From: Cellulomonas sp. S1-8
Lineage (GTDB): Bacteria; Actinomycetota; Actinomycetes; Actinomycetales; Cellulomonadaceae
Reading direction: 5' to 3'
Assembly: GCF_026184235.1 (NCBI RefSeq)
Contig: NZ_CP110806.1
Coordinates: 4,154,001 to 4,218,000, forward strand
Length of the DNA: 64,000 nt
A model generated the notes under the pieces. The model did no database searches. It was not told the origin of the DNA and was given only the letters and a program-made list of their open reading frames with translations. Positions 34,790 through 42,772 of the stretch are shown one piece after another. A program made the translations under genes and the position numbers. How positions within the stretch are numbered: the first letter of the stretch is position 1; each line of letters starts with the position of its first letter.

Positions 34790-34856
34790 TTGAAGGCTCC
34801 AGCCAGAGTCTTCAATCGGGCTGCCTTGAGTTGAAGACTGTTACCCTAGGCTTCAA
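34790..34856. promoter_or_regulatory. Four alternating TTGAAG/CTTCAA half-sites before the second Fic gene
   Basis: TTGAAG (34790), CTTCAA (34810), TTGAAG (34831) and CTTCAA (34851) alternate in orientation with start-to-start steps of 20, 21 and 20 bp. The inner pair is a 9-bp inverted repeat (AGTCTTCAA/TTGAAGACT). The last site ends 22 bases before the Fic start. Spacing by two helical turns suggests one protein, probably the Fic C-terminal winged helix, binding along one DNA face. Confidence 0.6.
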
Positions 34857-34878
34857 CTGAGCCCGAGGGTGGTGAAGC

Positions 34879-36081
34879 ATGGAGCACGACGCCCGCGGAG
34901 CCCGGACGCAGGCCTGGCCGGCCGTGGCCACCGAGGAGCTCGCGTGGACGGTCACGAACCCCCACCTCGACCCGTTCCAGCGACGACGAGTCGCCCGCCC
35001 GTACCGTGCCGCGGTGGTGCCGCGCATCGCCGACGCCGTGCCCGTCGTCGACCCCGCGGTCCTCCGGATCGCCGAGGAGGCAACCCTCGACGTCGCGCGG
35101 TTCGACGCCGAGATGGCCTTGCTGCCCGTGCCGATGCCCGCGGTGCTCCTGCGCACCGAGTCGGCGTCGAGCTCCCAGATCGAGCACCTGACGACCAACG
35201 CACGCAACCTCGCACTGGCAGCCCTCGGAGCACCGTCGCGGCAGAACGCCGACCTCGTCGCAGCCAATGTGCGGGCGATGTCGAGCGCACTCGCCGGCGG
35301 TGACGACATCACAGCCGCCGGGATCCTCGAGGCGCACCGCGCGCTGCTCGTCCGGTCCGATCCGGACGTCGCCGGGCACTGGCGCACCGAGCAGGTGTGG
35401 ATCGGTGCGTCCTCGATCAGCCCGCACGGGGCCGACTTCGTGCCCCCGCACCACTCACGCGTGCCCGCAGCAATCGACGACCTCGTGGCGTTCGCAGCAC
35501 GTGACGACCTGCCCGCGCTCGTCCACGCCGCCCTCGTGCATGCCCACCTGGAGACGATCCACCCGTTCGTCGACGGGAACGGTCGCACCGGCCGCGTCCT
35601 GCTGCACACGGTCCTGCGACGCCGCGGCCTCGCCCTGCACACCACGGTGCCCGTCTCTGCCGGGCTGCTGCGCGACCCCGAGGCGTACTTCCGCGCCCTC
35701 CAGGCGAGCCGCACGGGCGACCCGAACCCGATCGTCGAGCAGGTCGCGTGGGCCGCGACCGCAGCCACTGCCAACGGCCGCGAGCTCGCGGCCGACGTCA
35801 CGCGGATCCGCGAGGAGTGGCGCGGACGCCTCGGTGCACGGTCCGACTCGGCGGCCTGGCGGCTCACCGACCACCTGGTCGCTCAGCCGGTCGTCACGGC
35901 CGGGCACGTCGCGACGACCCTGGGCGTGTCGGACCGCGGCGCGCGCAACGCGATCCAGGTCCTGGAGACCGCCGGCGTCCTGCACTCCCCCTCGGCGGGT
36001 CACCGGGCCCGCACCTGGCAGGCCGACGACGTCCTGCGCGCGATGGACGCGTTCGCCGCTCGCGCGGGCCGGCGCCGCTGA
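34879..36081 (+). CDS. Second Fic family protein with C-terminal winged helix
   Basis: The 400-residue paralogue of the Fic protein at 16563 shares its layout: Fic_N part (VARPYRAAVVPRIADA), catalytic motif HPFVDGNGRTGR (from His228), and C-terminal winged helix (VTAGHVATTLGVSDRGARNA). The inhibitory motif is altered: S98-SQI-E102-H103, with His in the place normally taken by Gly or Asn. Glu102, which blocks ATP in such enzymes, is kept, so the effect is unclear. Start ATG 34879 is chosen. The gene is convergent with the AraC-type gene. Confidence 0.88.
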   Translation: MEHDARGARTQAWPAVATEELAWTVTNPHLDPFQRRRVARPYRAAVVPRIADAVPVVDPAVLRIAEEATLDVARFDAEMALLPVPMPAVLLRTESASSSQIEHLTTNARNLALAALGAPSRQNADLVAANVRAMSSALAGGDDITAAGILEAHRALLVRSDPDVAGHWRTEQVWIGASSISPHGADFVPPHHSRVPAAIDDLVAFAARDDLPALVHAALVHAHLETIHPFVDGNGRTGRVLLHTVLRRRGLALHTTVPVSAGLLRDPEAYFRALQASRTGDPNPIVEQVAWAATAATANGRELAADVTRIREEWRGRLGARSDSAAWRLTDHLVAQPVVTAGHVATTLGVSDRGARNAIQVLETAGVLHSPSAGHRARTWQADDVLRAMDAFAARAGRRR

Positions 36082-36139
36082 CCCCTGCCGCGTGCGGTCG
36101 ACCCAGCCTCTGGACGCGCCGGCACCGCAGCCCGGGACG

Positions 36140-36964
36140 TCAGCGGAACCGTGCCGCGAACTGCCCCGGCGTCAGCCCCGTGACCCGGCGGAAGTCGCGC
36201 GTGAAGTGCGGCTGGTCGGCGTAACCGAGCTGCGCCGCGACCTGCGCCAGCGACACCTCCTCGTCGCGCAGGCGCTCGGCGGCCTCGTGGAGCCGGCGGC
36301 GCTGGATCAGCCACTTCGGGCTCAGGCCGGTCCGGCGGCGGAGCAGCCGCTGCAGCGCGCGCTCGCCGATCCCGAACCGGTCGCCCAGGTCGTCGACGCG
36401 CAGCAGGTCGGGGTCGTCCTCGACCTGCGCGACGACCCGGTTGACCAGCAGGCCCTCCTCGTCGACGGGGAGGAACGTGCGCAGCAGGTCGGCGTACGCG
36501 TCCATGGCCGCGCGCTGCGCGTCCGGCAGGTCCGCGCCCGCGGACATGGCGGCCCGCACCCGCGTCGTCAGGCGCTCCCCGGGCGCGCCGAGGACCGTCC
36601 CGAGCTCCTCGGCACGGTCGGTCCACCGGTGCACGGGGTCGCCCGTCAGCAGCGCACCGGCCGCGGGTTGCAGCATCAGGCCGACCGCCCAGCCCACCCC
36701 GGTGAGCGTCGTGGTGGACAGCCCCGACACCACGCCGTAGAAGCGCGCGTAGTCCCGGGCGACGACCATCAGGCACACCGGGTACTGCAGGACCTGCTGC
36801 CGCGACTCCGCACCGGCCGGGACGTCCCAGACGGGGATCCAGAATCGCCGGGCCAGGTCCGCCAGGTCGGGCGGGACCTCGTGCCGGTCGATGCGCCACG
36901 TGCGGTCCGCGGGGTCGACGAGGTGGGCGCGCTCGATCGCGTCGAGCCGTCTGACGGCTTTCAT
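36140..36964 (-). CDS. AraC-family transcriptional regulator
   Basis: The 274-residue protein ends with a double helix-turn-helix of the AraC type: FGIGERALQRLLRRRTGLSP followed by EVSLAQVAAQLGYADQPHFT and RDFRRVTGLTPGQFAARF. The N-terminal 160 residues form a variable effector domain of the DUF6597 type. Start at ATG 36964 (MKAVRR). It is divergent from the TIGR03086 gene with 37 bases between, so the two probably share control. The effector is unknown. Confidence 0.83.
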   Translation of the reverse strand: MKAVRRLDAIERAHLVDPADRTWRIDRHEVPPDLADLARRFWIPVWDVPAGAESRQQVLQYPVCLMVVARDYARFYGVVSGLSTTTLTGVGWAVGLMLQPAAGALLTGDPVHRWTDRAEELGTVLGAPGERLTTRVRAAMSAGADLPDAQRAAMDAYADLLRTFLPVDEEGLLVNRVVAQVEDDPDLLRVDDLGDRFGIGERALQRLLRRRTGLSPKWLIQRRRLHEAAERLRDEEVSLAQVAAQLGYADQPHFTRDFRRVTGLTPGQFAARFR

Positions 36965-37001
36965 CAATCCCGCCTCCTCCCCCGGCGCCTACGGTCGGTG
37001 G

Positions 37002-37562
37002 ATGGACACCATCGTGACGGACACGCCTGACATCCCGCGCCTGACCACGGCCTTCGGCGCCGTCTGCGACCGGCTCCCGGCGACCGCCTGGGAGCAGCCG
37101 TCCCCGTGCGAGGGCTGGACGGCGCGCGACGTCCTGCGGCACGTCGTCGACACCGAGCGCGACTTCCTCGACCAGCGCGGCGTGCCGCTGCCGGCGATCG
37201 ACCTGGACGGTGACCCGGCCGCCGTGTGGCGGACGCACGCGGCGGCACTCACGCGGGCCGCCGCCGACCCGGCCGTCGGCGGGCTGGAGTACGACGGCCA
37301 CTTCGGCCGCACGACCGTCGGCGACAGCCTGCTGCGGTTCTACGGCTTCGACCTCGTCGTGCACCGCTGGGACATCGCCACCGCGGCGGGTCTCGACGAG
37401 CGGTTCACCGACGCGGAGCTGGCCTTCGCGGAGGAGTGCGCCGCCGGCTTCGGGGAGTCGCTGCACGCCGAGGGCATCTGCCGCCCGGGCGTCGAGGCCC
37501 CGGCGGACGCCGACCGCCAGACGCGCCTCCTCGCCCTCCTGGGCCGCACACCCCCGCGCTGA
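37002..37562 (+). CDS. TIGR03086 family metal-binding protein (DinB/mycothiol type)
   Basis: The 186-residue protein has the features of the mycothiol-dependent maleylpyruvate isomerase-like, DinB-related family: LPATAWEQPSPCEGWTARDV and LRHVVDTE, with the first metal-binding His, and FDLVVHRWDIATAAG with the second His region. Actinobacterial members are thought to bind a divalent metal and to use mycothiol in thiol transfer or detoxification. Start at ATG 37002, just after the AraC promoter. Adjacent divergent AraC gene suggests an inducible detoxification pair. Confidence 0.75.
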   Translation: MDTIVTDTPDIPRLTTAFGAVCDRLPATAWEQPSPCEGWTARDVLRHVVDTERDFLDQRGVPLPAIDLDGDPAAVWRTHAAALTRAAADPAVGGLEYDGHFGRTTVGDSLLRFYGFDLVVHRWDIATAAGLDERFTDAELAFAEECAAGFGESLHAEGICRPGVEAPADADRQTRLLALLGRTPPR

Positions 37563-37620
37563 CCCCCACCCGCACCGCACCCCCTCCGCGAGAGAGCAAT
37601 CCAGTTCCGGAGGGCGGACG

Positions 37621-37797
37621 TCAGGGGGTCGGGTCGTCGCCGGTGGGGTCGGACGGGTAGATGCGGCGGGCGCCGGTGTCCTGGTTGTCGCCGGGCGTCG
37701 GCTGCCCCTCCGGGCCCTGGGCGCCGGGCAGCGGCTGGTTCTCCGGGTCGTTCGTCTCGGGTCGCTGGGACGCCGGGTGGACGGTCTCCTCGCTCAT
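37621..37797 (-). CDS. Small Pro/Glu/Gly-rich protein, 58 residues
   Basis: The frame starts MSEETVHPASQRPETNDPEN at an ATG (37797) and continues with low-complexity, acidic, Pro-rich sequence to a TGA at 37621. It has no hydrophobic core and looks disordered. A similar short protein is often annotated in actinobacteria as hypothetical, without function. It lies between the TIGR03086 gene and sodC. It may not be expressed. Confidence 0.4.
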   Translation of the reverse strand: MSEETVHPASQRPETNDPENQPLPGAQGPEGQPTPGDNQDTGARRIYPSDPTGDDPTP

Positions 37798-37928
37798 GGA
37801 CCCACCCTCACCCCGGCGCACCGGACCCGCCAGTCAGCAGGTGGCGCACGACCGGCCCGGCGCACACCGGCGTCGCGCGAGGCGCGGCACCTCCTGCAGC
37901 GCCCGCGCGACCACCGGGACCACCGGGA

Positions 37929-37960
37929 CCCGCCACCGGGCGCGTGGTCCCGGTGGCGGG
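37929..37960 (-). terminator. Perfect 12-bp hairpin behind sodC
   Basis: CCCGCCACCGGG (37929-37940) and CCCGGTGGCGGG (37949-37960) pair exactly around an 8-base loop. The hairpin begins five bases after the sodC stop codon on the minus strand and lacks a T-tract, so it is read as a GC-type terminator for sodC. Confidence 0.7.
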
Positions 37961-37965
37961 CGCCG

Positions 37966-38601
37966 TCACCCGGCGACGACCCCGCACGCGACGCGGTCCC
38001 CTGCGTCGCCCGTCTTGCGCGTCGCCTCGTCAGGACCCCCGGCCGCGTACCGCTCCGGGATGTGCGCGACGTTGTCCGGGTCGGCGTGGACCATGACCGC
38101 GGTGCCGTCCTCGTCCTGCAGGTCGGCGAGCGTCACCGCGTCGGTGCGGACCGTCAGCGTGCCGGACCCGGACGAGTCGACGAGCAGCGGCGGCAGGTCG
38201 CCGTGGTGCGCTCCGTGGTCCGCGGCGTCGGCGCCCACGTGCCCACCCGCGGACAGGAAGTCGCCGACCTTCGCCGGGTCCGCGGGATCCGGGCTGTCCG
38301 GCTCGCACACGCCGACGGCGTGCAGGTGGAACCCGTGGAAGCCCGGCGGCATGTCGCTGACCTCCACCTCGATCTCGACCCCGCCCGCCTCCTCGTCGAC
38401 CGACGCGGTCCCGACCTGCGCGCCCGTCGCGTCGAGCAGCGCGAGCTCGGTGTCGTCGTCCTGGCCGTCGGAGCCGGACGTCGCCGTCGCGGCCGTGCCT
38501 GGGTCGTCATCGTTGTCGTCCGCGTCGCCCTGGTCGCTGCAGGCCGTGAGTGCCGCGGCCAGCGCGACGGCGACAAGGGTCGCCCTGAGAGTGCCTCGCA
38601 T
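37966..38601 (-). CDS. sodC: Cu/Zn superoxide dismutase, lipoprotein form
   Basis: The 211-residue protein has a signal peptide with lipobox LTAC|SDQ, an acidic linker (SDQGDADDNDDDPGTAAT) and a SodC domain: FHGFHLHAVGVCE with the copper histidines and the disulfide Cys, GGHVGADAADHGAHHGDLP with the metal-bridging and zinc residues, and GDAGDRVACGVVAG with the active-site Arg and second Cys. It destroys superoxide outside the cell membrane. Start ATG 38601 is chosen; longer frames upstream are not coding. A perfect terminator hairpin follows. Confidence 0.92.
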   Translation of the reverse strand: MRGTLRATLVAVALAAALTACSDQGDADDNDDDPGTAATATSGSDGQDDDTELALLDATGAQVGTASVDEEAGGVEIEVEVSDMPPGFHGFHLHAVGVCEPDSPDPADPAKVGDFLSAGGHVGADAADHGAHHGDLPPLLVDSSGSGTLTVRTDAVTLADLQDEDGTAVMVHADPDNVAHIPERYAAGGPDEATRKTGDAGDRVACGVVAG

Positions 38602-38823
38602 CGTGCCCCCTGGTGTCGGTGCTCGGTCGTCGTCCACCGTACGAAAGGTCCGGTGGGCGTGCCCGCCGAGGGCGGGCCGGGCGACCGACCCGGTTCCTGC
38701 GGCACTGCCCGCGGCCGGGGTGGCGGCCATCCGGTCGTCGTAGGTCAGCGCCGTGCTGACGTCGAGCCGCACGACTACCCTGCCCGCACGCGCACGCACC
38801 GCCACGTCAGGAGGGGGACCACC

Positions 38824-39717
38824 ATGCCCGTACCCCCCGACGAGGTCCCGCTCACGCCCGACGTCGTCGCCGCCCTGCTCGCCGCCCAGCACCCCGACCT
38901 GGCCGGGCTCCCGATCGGGCGCCGGTACGCGGGGTGGGACATGGTGATGTTCCCGCTCGGCGACGACCTCGCGGTGCGGCTGCCGCGGCACGCCGCAGCC
39001 GTCGGGTCGATGGCGTCCGAGCTGCGGTGGGTGCGGCAGCTGGGGGCGGGGTGGACGTTCCCGACGCAGCAGGTGGTGCGGGTCGGCGAGCCGGGCGACG
39101 CGTACCCGTGGCCGTGGGCCGTCGTGACGTGGCTGCCGGGGGTCACCGCCGCGGAGGTGCCGCTCGACGCGTCCGCGGGACCGGAGCTGGGCCGTGCGCT
39201 CGCGCAGGTCCACGTGCCCGCGGCGCCCGACGCGCCGCACAACGGCGAGCAGTCGATCCCCCTGGCCGCGCGCACGGACGGCGTCGTCGCGGCCCTCGCG
39301 CACGTCGAGCGGACCGCCGGCGCGTGGGGGCTGCGTCTGGACCGCGAGCGCGCTGAACGCCTGTGGGCGGACGCGCTCGCCGCGCCCGTCGACCTGCCGC
39401 GCTCCTGGATCCACGCCGACCTGCACCCGCACAACCTGCTGAGCGTCGACGGGCGGTTCGGCGGCATCCTCGACTGGGCGGACATCGCCGGCGGTGACCC
39501 TGCCACCGACCTGGGCTTCCTGTGGCTGGCGCTGCCCGCGGCGGGCGTCGCGGCGGCGCTCGACGCGTACGGCGGGGTGTCGTCCGCGACGGCGGCGCGC
39601 GCCCGCGGCGTCGGCCTGGCGCTCGCCGCGACGTGGACGCAGTGGGACGACGCGTCGCGCGACATCGGGTGTCGGGCGCTGATCGAGCTGGGAGTGGTGC
39701 GGACGGTCACCCTGTGA
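38824..39717 (+). CDS. Aminoglycoside phosphotransferase family kinase
   Basis: The 297-residue protein has the APH/choline-kinase-like fold: Brenner-type catalytic motif WIHADLHPHNLL (residue region 198-209, with catalytic Asp and Asn), and the metal-binding motif GILDWADIAGGDPATDLGF. It begins at the ATG at 38824 after a purine-rich AGGAGGGGG site. Such kinases phosphorylate aminoglycosides, macrolides or ordinary small molecules; the window gives no hint of the substrate, so a resistance role should not be assumed. Confidence 0.82.
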   Translation: MPVPPDEVPLTPDVVAALLAAQHPDLAGLPIGRRYAGWDMVMFPLGDDLAVRLPRHAAAVGSMASELRWVRQLGAGWTFPTQQVVRVGEPGDAYPWPWAVVTWLPGVTAAEVPLDASAGPELGRALAQVHVPAAPDAPHNGEQSIPLAARTDGVVAALAHVERTAGAWGLRLDRERAERLWADALAAPVDLPRSWIHADLHPHNLLSVDGRFGGILDWADIAGGDPATDLGFLWLALPAAGVAAALDAYGGVSSATAARARGVGLALAATWTQWDDASRDIGCRALIELGVVRTVTL

Positions 39718-39800
39718 GCGTCGGCATGCCTCGAGCACATCGCCGCACGCCGGTCAGGGTGGGCTCGCCGCCCCTCCCGACGGGTGCGGGAAGAGCTCGG

Positions 39801-39851
39801 GAAAGTGTGTGGGGTTGATGCCGGTATGCGGCACGAAGGCTTCACACTTTC
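39801..39851 (+). promoter_or_regulatory. Inverted repeat spanning the leader of the HIT gene
   Basis: GAAAGTGTG (39801-39809) and CACACTTTC (39843-39851) are exact reverse complements 33 bases apart; the right arm ends four bases before the ATG and there is no ribosome binding site. A small inner stem CCG/CGG lies between. The RNA could fold over the translation start. Confidence 0.45.
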
Positions 39852-39855
39852 TGCC

Positions 39856-40305
39856 ATGACGACCGACGGCTGTGTCTTCTGCCGCATCGTCGAGCGCAGC
39901 CTCGACGCCTCGATCGTGCACGAGTCCGCGACGGTCGTGGCCATCATGGACATCGACCCGGTGACCCCGGGCCACGTCCTCGTGCTGCCCCGGGAGCACC
40001 TGCCGGGTCTGGCGGACCTCGACGACGAGGTCGCGAGCGAGATGCTCGCCGTGGCGCGCTCGGTCGCCGCCGCGCTCCGACGCTCGCCGCTGCGGTGCGA
40101 GGGCGTGAACCTGTTCTACGCCGACGGCGAGGCCGCGTTCCAGGAGGTCTTCCACTCCCACCTGCACGTCTTCCCGCGGTACGCCGACGACGGCTTCACG
40201 ATCGGCGCGCGGTGGGGCTCGAACCCGGCGCGCGCGGAGCTCGACGCGAACGCCGCCGCGATCCGCGCCGAGCTCGGCCAGGAAGGCCGGCCGGACGAAG
40301 CGTGA
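39856..40305 (+). CDS. HIT family nucleotide hydrolase/transferase
   Basis: The 149-residue protein begins CVFCRIV, and holds the HIT loop HSHLHVFPR (His-x-His-x-His), with PVTPGHVLVLPREH in the middle. HIT enzymes cleave nucleoside 5'-phosphoramidates or diadenosine compounds using the middle His. The start is the ATG at 39856; upstream ATG 39826 would add 10 residues (MRHEGFTLSA). It is monocistronic. Two cysteines at the start may bind zinc, as in several actinobacterial HIT proteins. Confidence 0.87.
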   Translation: MTTDGCVFCRIVERSLDASIVHESATVVAIMDIDPVTPGHVLVLPREHLPGLADLDDEVASEMLAVARSVAAALRRSPLRCEGVNLFYADGEAAFQEVFHSHLHVFPRYADDGFTIGARWGSNPARAELDANAAAIRAELGQEGRPDEA

Positions 40306-40476
40306 CCTGCGCGCAACACGCCTGACACACGCGGCTCGTACCGTCGCCGCACCGACCCGTGGACACGGGGCGCGCACCGCGCGATTCTGGGTCCACCCGG
40401 CTCACGAGGCCGCGCGAGCAGGCCGTGCGGACCACCGCGCACCACCGAGGCGACGCAGCGAGGCAGGAGGGCCGGG

Positions 40477-42711
40477 ATGTTCGACCACGTCGACCCGTTC
40501 ATCGGCACCGACGCGACCGACCTGCCCGCGCCCAGCGGCCTCGCGGCCACCTGGTGGTGGCCCAAGCCGCAGGTCGGCAACACGCACCCCGGGGCGACGT
40601 ACCCGTTCGGCATGGTGTCGGCGTGCGCGTACTCCGGGGCGTACCCGACGGGGTACGGGCGCTACGACCTGTCGACCGAGGGCCTGCCGCCGGTGCTGCA
40701 CGACCGGCTCGTCGCCAGCGGGTTCACGCACTTCCAGCAGTCCGGGACGGGCGCGATCCGCAAGTACTACAACTACTTCCGCGTGACCCCGATGCTCAGC
40801 CCGCTCGACGACCTGGGCCGCACCTGGGAGATCGTCGAGGAGGAGGCGCAGCCGGGGTACTACGCGGCGACGCTCGCGTCGGGCATCCGCGCCGAGATCA
40901 CCGTCGGCCCCAAGTCCGCGGTGCACCGGTACACGTTCCCCGCGCACCACGACGCGCGCCTCGTCATCGACTTCTCGCTCGGCGGCCTGGACATCCCGTA
41001 CGGCCGGACGATCCCGCTGCGCGCGCACCTGGGGTCCGTCGGCGCGGGCTGCGCCGAGGGTGAGATCGTCGTCGAGGGCGCGCCGCTGGCCGTGCGCGTC
41101 GAGTGCGACGCGCAGCAGTGGCGGCAGATGCTCTGGTACGACCGGCGCCTCATGCCCGGCGGCACGCGCCTCGACTTCGACCGCATCCGCCCCACGACGC
41201 TGCGGCCCTTCGGCCTGATGTGGGCCGGGCCGACGGAGCCGGGGCAGGTCGTCGAGCTGCGGTTCGGGTTCTCGCTGCGGGGCGTCGACCAGGCCGCGCG
41301 GACGCTCGAGGAGGAGTGCGGGGCGGACCCGCGGCACTCGTTCCAGCGGCGGCGGGACACGACGCAGGCGGTGTGGCGCGAGCAGCTCGGCAAGGTGCAG
41401 GTCGACACGCCGTCGTCGGACAAGGCCACGGTCTTCGGCACCGCGCTCTACCACTCGCTGATCAAGCCGTGCATCGCGATCGACGAGTCCCCGTTCTGGC
41501 CCACGCCCGGGCCGTTCGCGTTCGACCTGTCGACCATGTGGGACATCTACCGCACGCACCTGCCGCTGATGACGGCGCTGGCCCCGGGCAGGTCCGTCGA
41601 GCTCGCGAACGCGCTCCTGCAGATCGCCGAGGAGGAGGGCAACCTGCCGATCGGGTACCGCATGGCGCGCGGCGCGGACCGGTTCAGCCGGCAGGGCTCG
41701 GCCCTCGCGCACACGTTCCTCGCGGACCTGTGCGCGCTGGGCCTGCCGGGCGTCGACTGGGACTGGGCGCTGGTGCACATGCACGACGACCTGCGCCGCA
41801 CGTACGGCGAGGAGTTCCTGCTGCACGGCAGCACCCACCCCATCAGCCACACCCTCGACATCGCGTTCGGGTACTGGTGCACGGCGATCGTCGCGGGGCG
41901 CGTCGGCGACCTGACGCTCGTCGACCAGTTCGGCCCCCTGGCCGCGCGCTGGACCAACGCGTACGACCGCGAGACCGGCCTGCTCGTCGACTCCACGTAC
42001 TACGAGGGCGGGCGCTGGAACTACTCGTTCCGCCTCATGCACGACATGGCGTCCCGCATCGCGCTGGCCGGCGGCGACGACGCGTTCACGAGGATGCTCG
42101 ACCGCTTCTTCGGCTTCGGCGCCGACCCCGTCAAGCAGCCCGGCCTGCGTCCCGACGTCGAGGAGATGGCCGCCGGGTACGCGCTGCACCGGTTCGAGGG
42201 CCTGAACAACGAGCCCGACATGGAGGCCCCCTGGTCCTACATGTACGCGGGCCGTCCGGACCGCACCGCGCAGGTCGTCCACGACGTCGTCCAGCAGCAG
42301 TTCGGCACCGGGCGTGGCGGGCTGCCCGGCAACGACGACTCCGGCGGGTTGTCGTCCTGGTACGTGTGGGCGACCCTGGGACTCTTCCCCGTCGCCGGGC
42401 AGAACCTGTTCCTGCTCAACGCGCCCGCGTGGCGCGAGGCACGGCTCGACGTGGGCGGTCGGCCGTTCACGGTCGAGACCACCGGATTCGTCGAGCCCGA
42501 GCCCGGCGGACCCGTCCAGCACGTGCAGTCGGTCCACCTCGACGGCGCCCCGCTCGAGCGCCCGTTCCTCACGGGCGGCGAGCTGCACTCGGGGGGTCGG
42601 CTGCTCATCGGCCTCGGCCCGGAGCCCTCAGGCTGGGGCACCCGGCACCGACCGCCCAGCGCGCGCGCCCCGCACGTCGACGTCCCGCTCCCCCGCCTGC
42701 CCCTCCGGTAG
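40477..42711 (+). CDS. Glycoside hydrolase family 92, probable alpha-mannosidase
   Basis: The 744-residue protein matches GH92 over its full length: VDPFIGTD at the start, GNTHPGATYPFGMVSACAYS, and the C-terminal (alpha/alpha)6 barrel with GNDDSGGLSSWYVWATLGLF. GH92 enzymes are calcium-dependent exo-alpha-mannosidases. No signal peptide is visible, so this one appears to act in the cytoplasm, unlike many secreted GH92 enzymes. The start is the ATG at 40477 after a GGAGGG site. A glycosyltransferase follows 61 bases later. Confidence 0.88.
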   Translation: MFDHVDPFIGTDATDLPAPSGLAATWWWPKPQVGNTHPGATYPFGMVSACAYSGAYPTGYGRYDLSTEGLPPVLHDRLVASGFTHFQQSGTGAIRKYYNYFRVTPMLSPLDDLGRTWEIVEEEAQPGYYAATLASGIRAEITVGPKSAVHRYTFPAHHDARLVIDFSLGGLDIPYGRTIPLRAHLGSVGAGCAEGEIVVEGAPLAVRVECDAQQWRQMLWYDRRLMPGGTRLDFDRIRPTTLRPFGLMWAGPTEPGQVVELRFGFSLRGVDQAARTLEEECGADPRHSFQRRRDTTQAVWREQLGKVQVDTPSSDKATVFGTALYHSLIKPCIAIDESPFWPTPGPFAFDLSTMWDIYRTHLPLMTALAPGRSVELANALLQIAEEEGNLPIGYRMARGADRFSRQGSALAHTFLADLCALGLPGVDWDWALVHMHDDLRRTYGEEFLLHGSTHPISHTLDIAFGYWCTAIVAGRVGDLTLVDQFGPLAARWTNAYDRETGLLVDSTYYEGGRWNYSFRLMHDMASRIALAGGDDAFTRMLDRFFGFGADPVKQPGLRPDVEEMAAGYALHRFEGLNNEPDMEAPWSYMYAGRPDRTAQVVHDVVQQQFGTGRGGLPGNDDSGGLSSWYVWATLGLFPVAGQNLFLLNAPAWREARLDVGGRPFTVETTGFVEPEPGGPVQHVQSVHLDGAPLERPFLTGGELHSGGRLLIGLGPEPSGWGTRHRPPSARAPHVDVPLPRLPLR

Positions 42712-42772
42712 ACCCCCACCCATCCCCGCGAGCGGGCGACCCAGCCCCGACCTGACCCGAGAGGACGACGCC

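Noticed and set aside
38824..39717. Antibiotic resistance gene
   Set aside because: The kinase fold is clear, but nothing in the window ties it to aminoglycosides, and most members in environmental actinobacteria act on other substrates.
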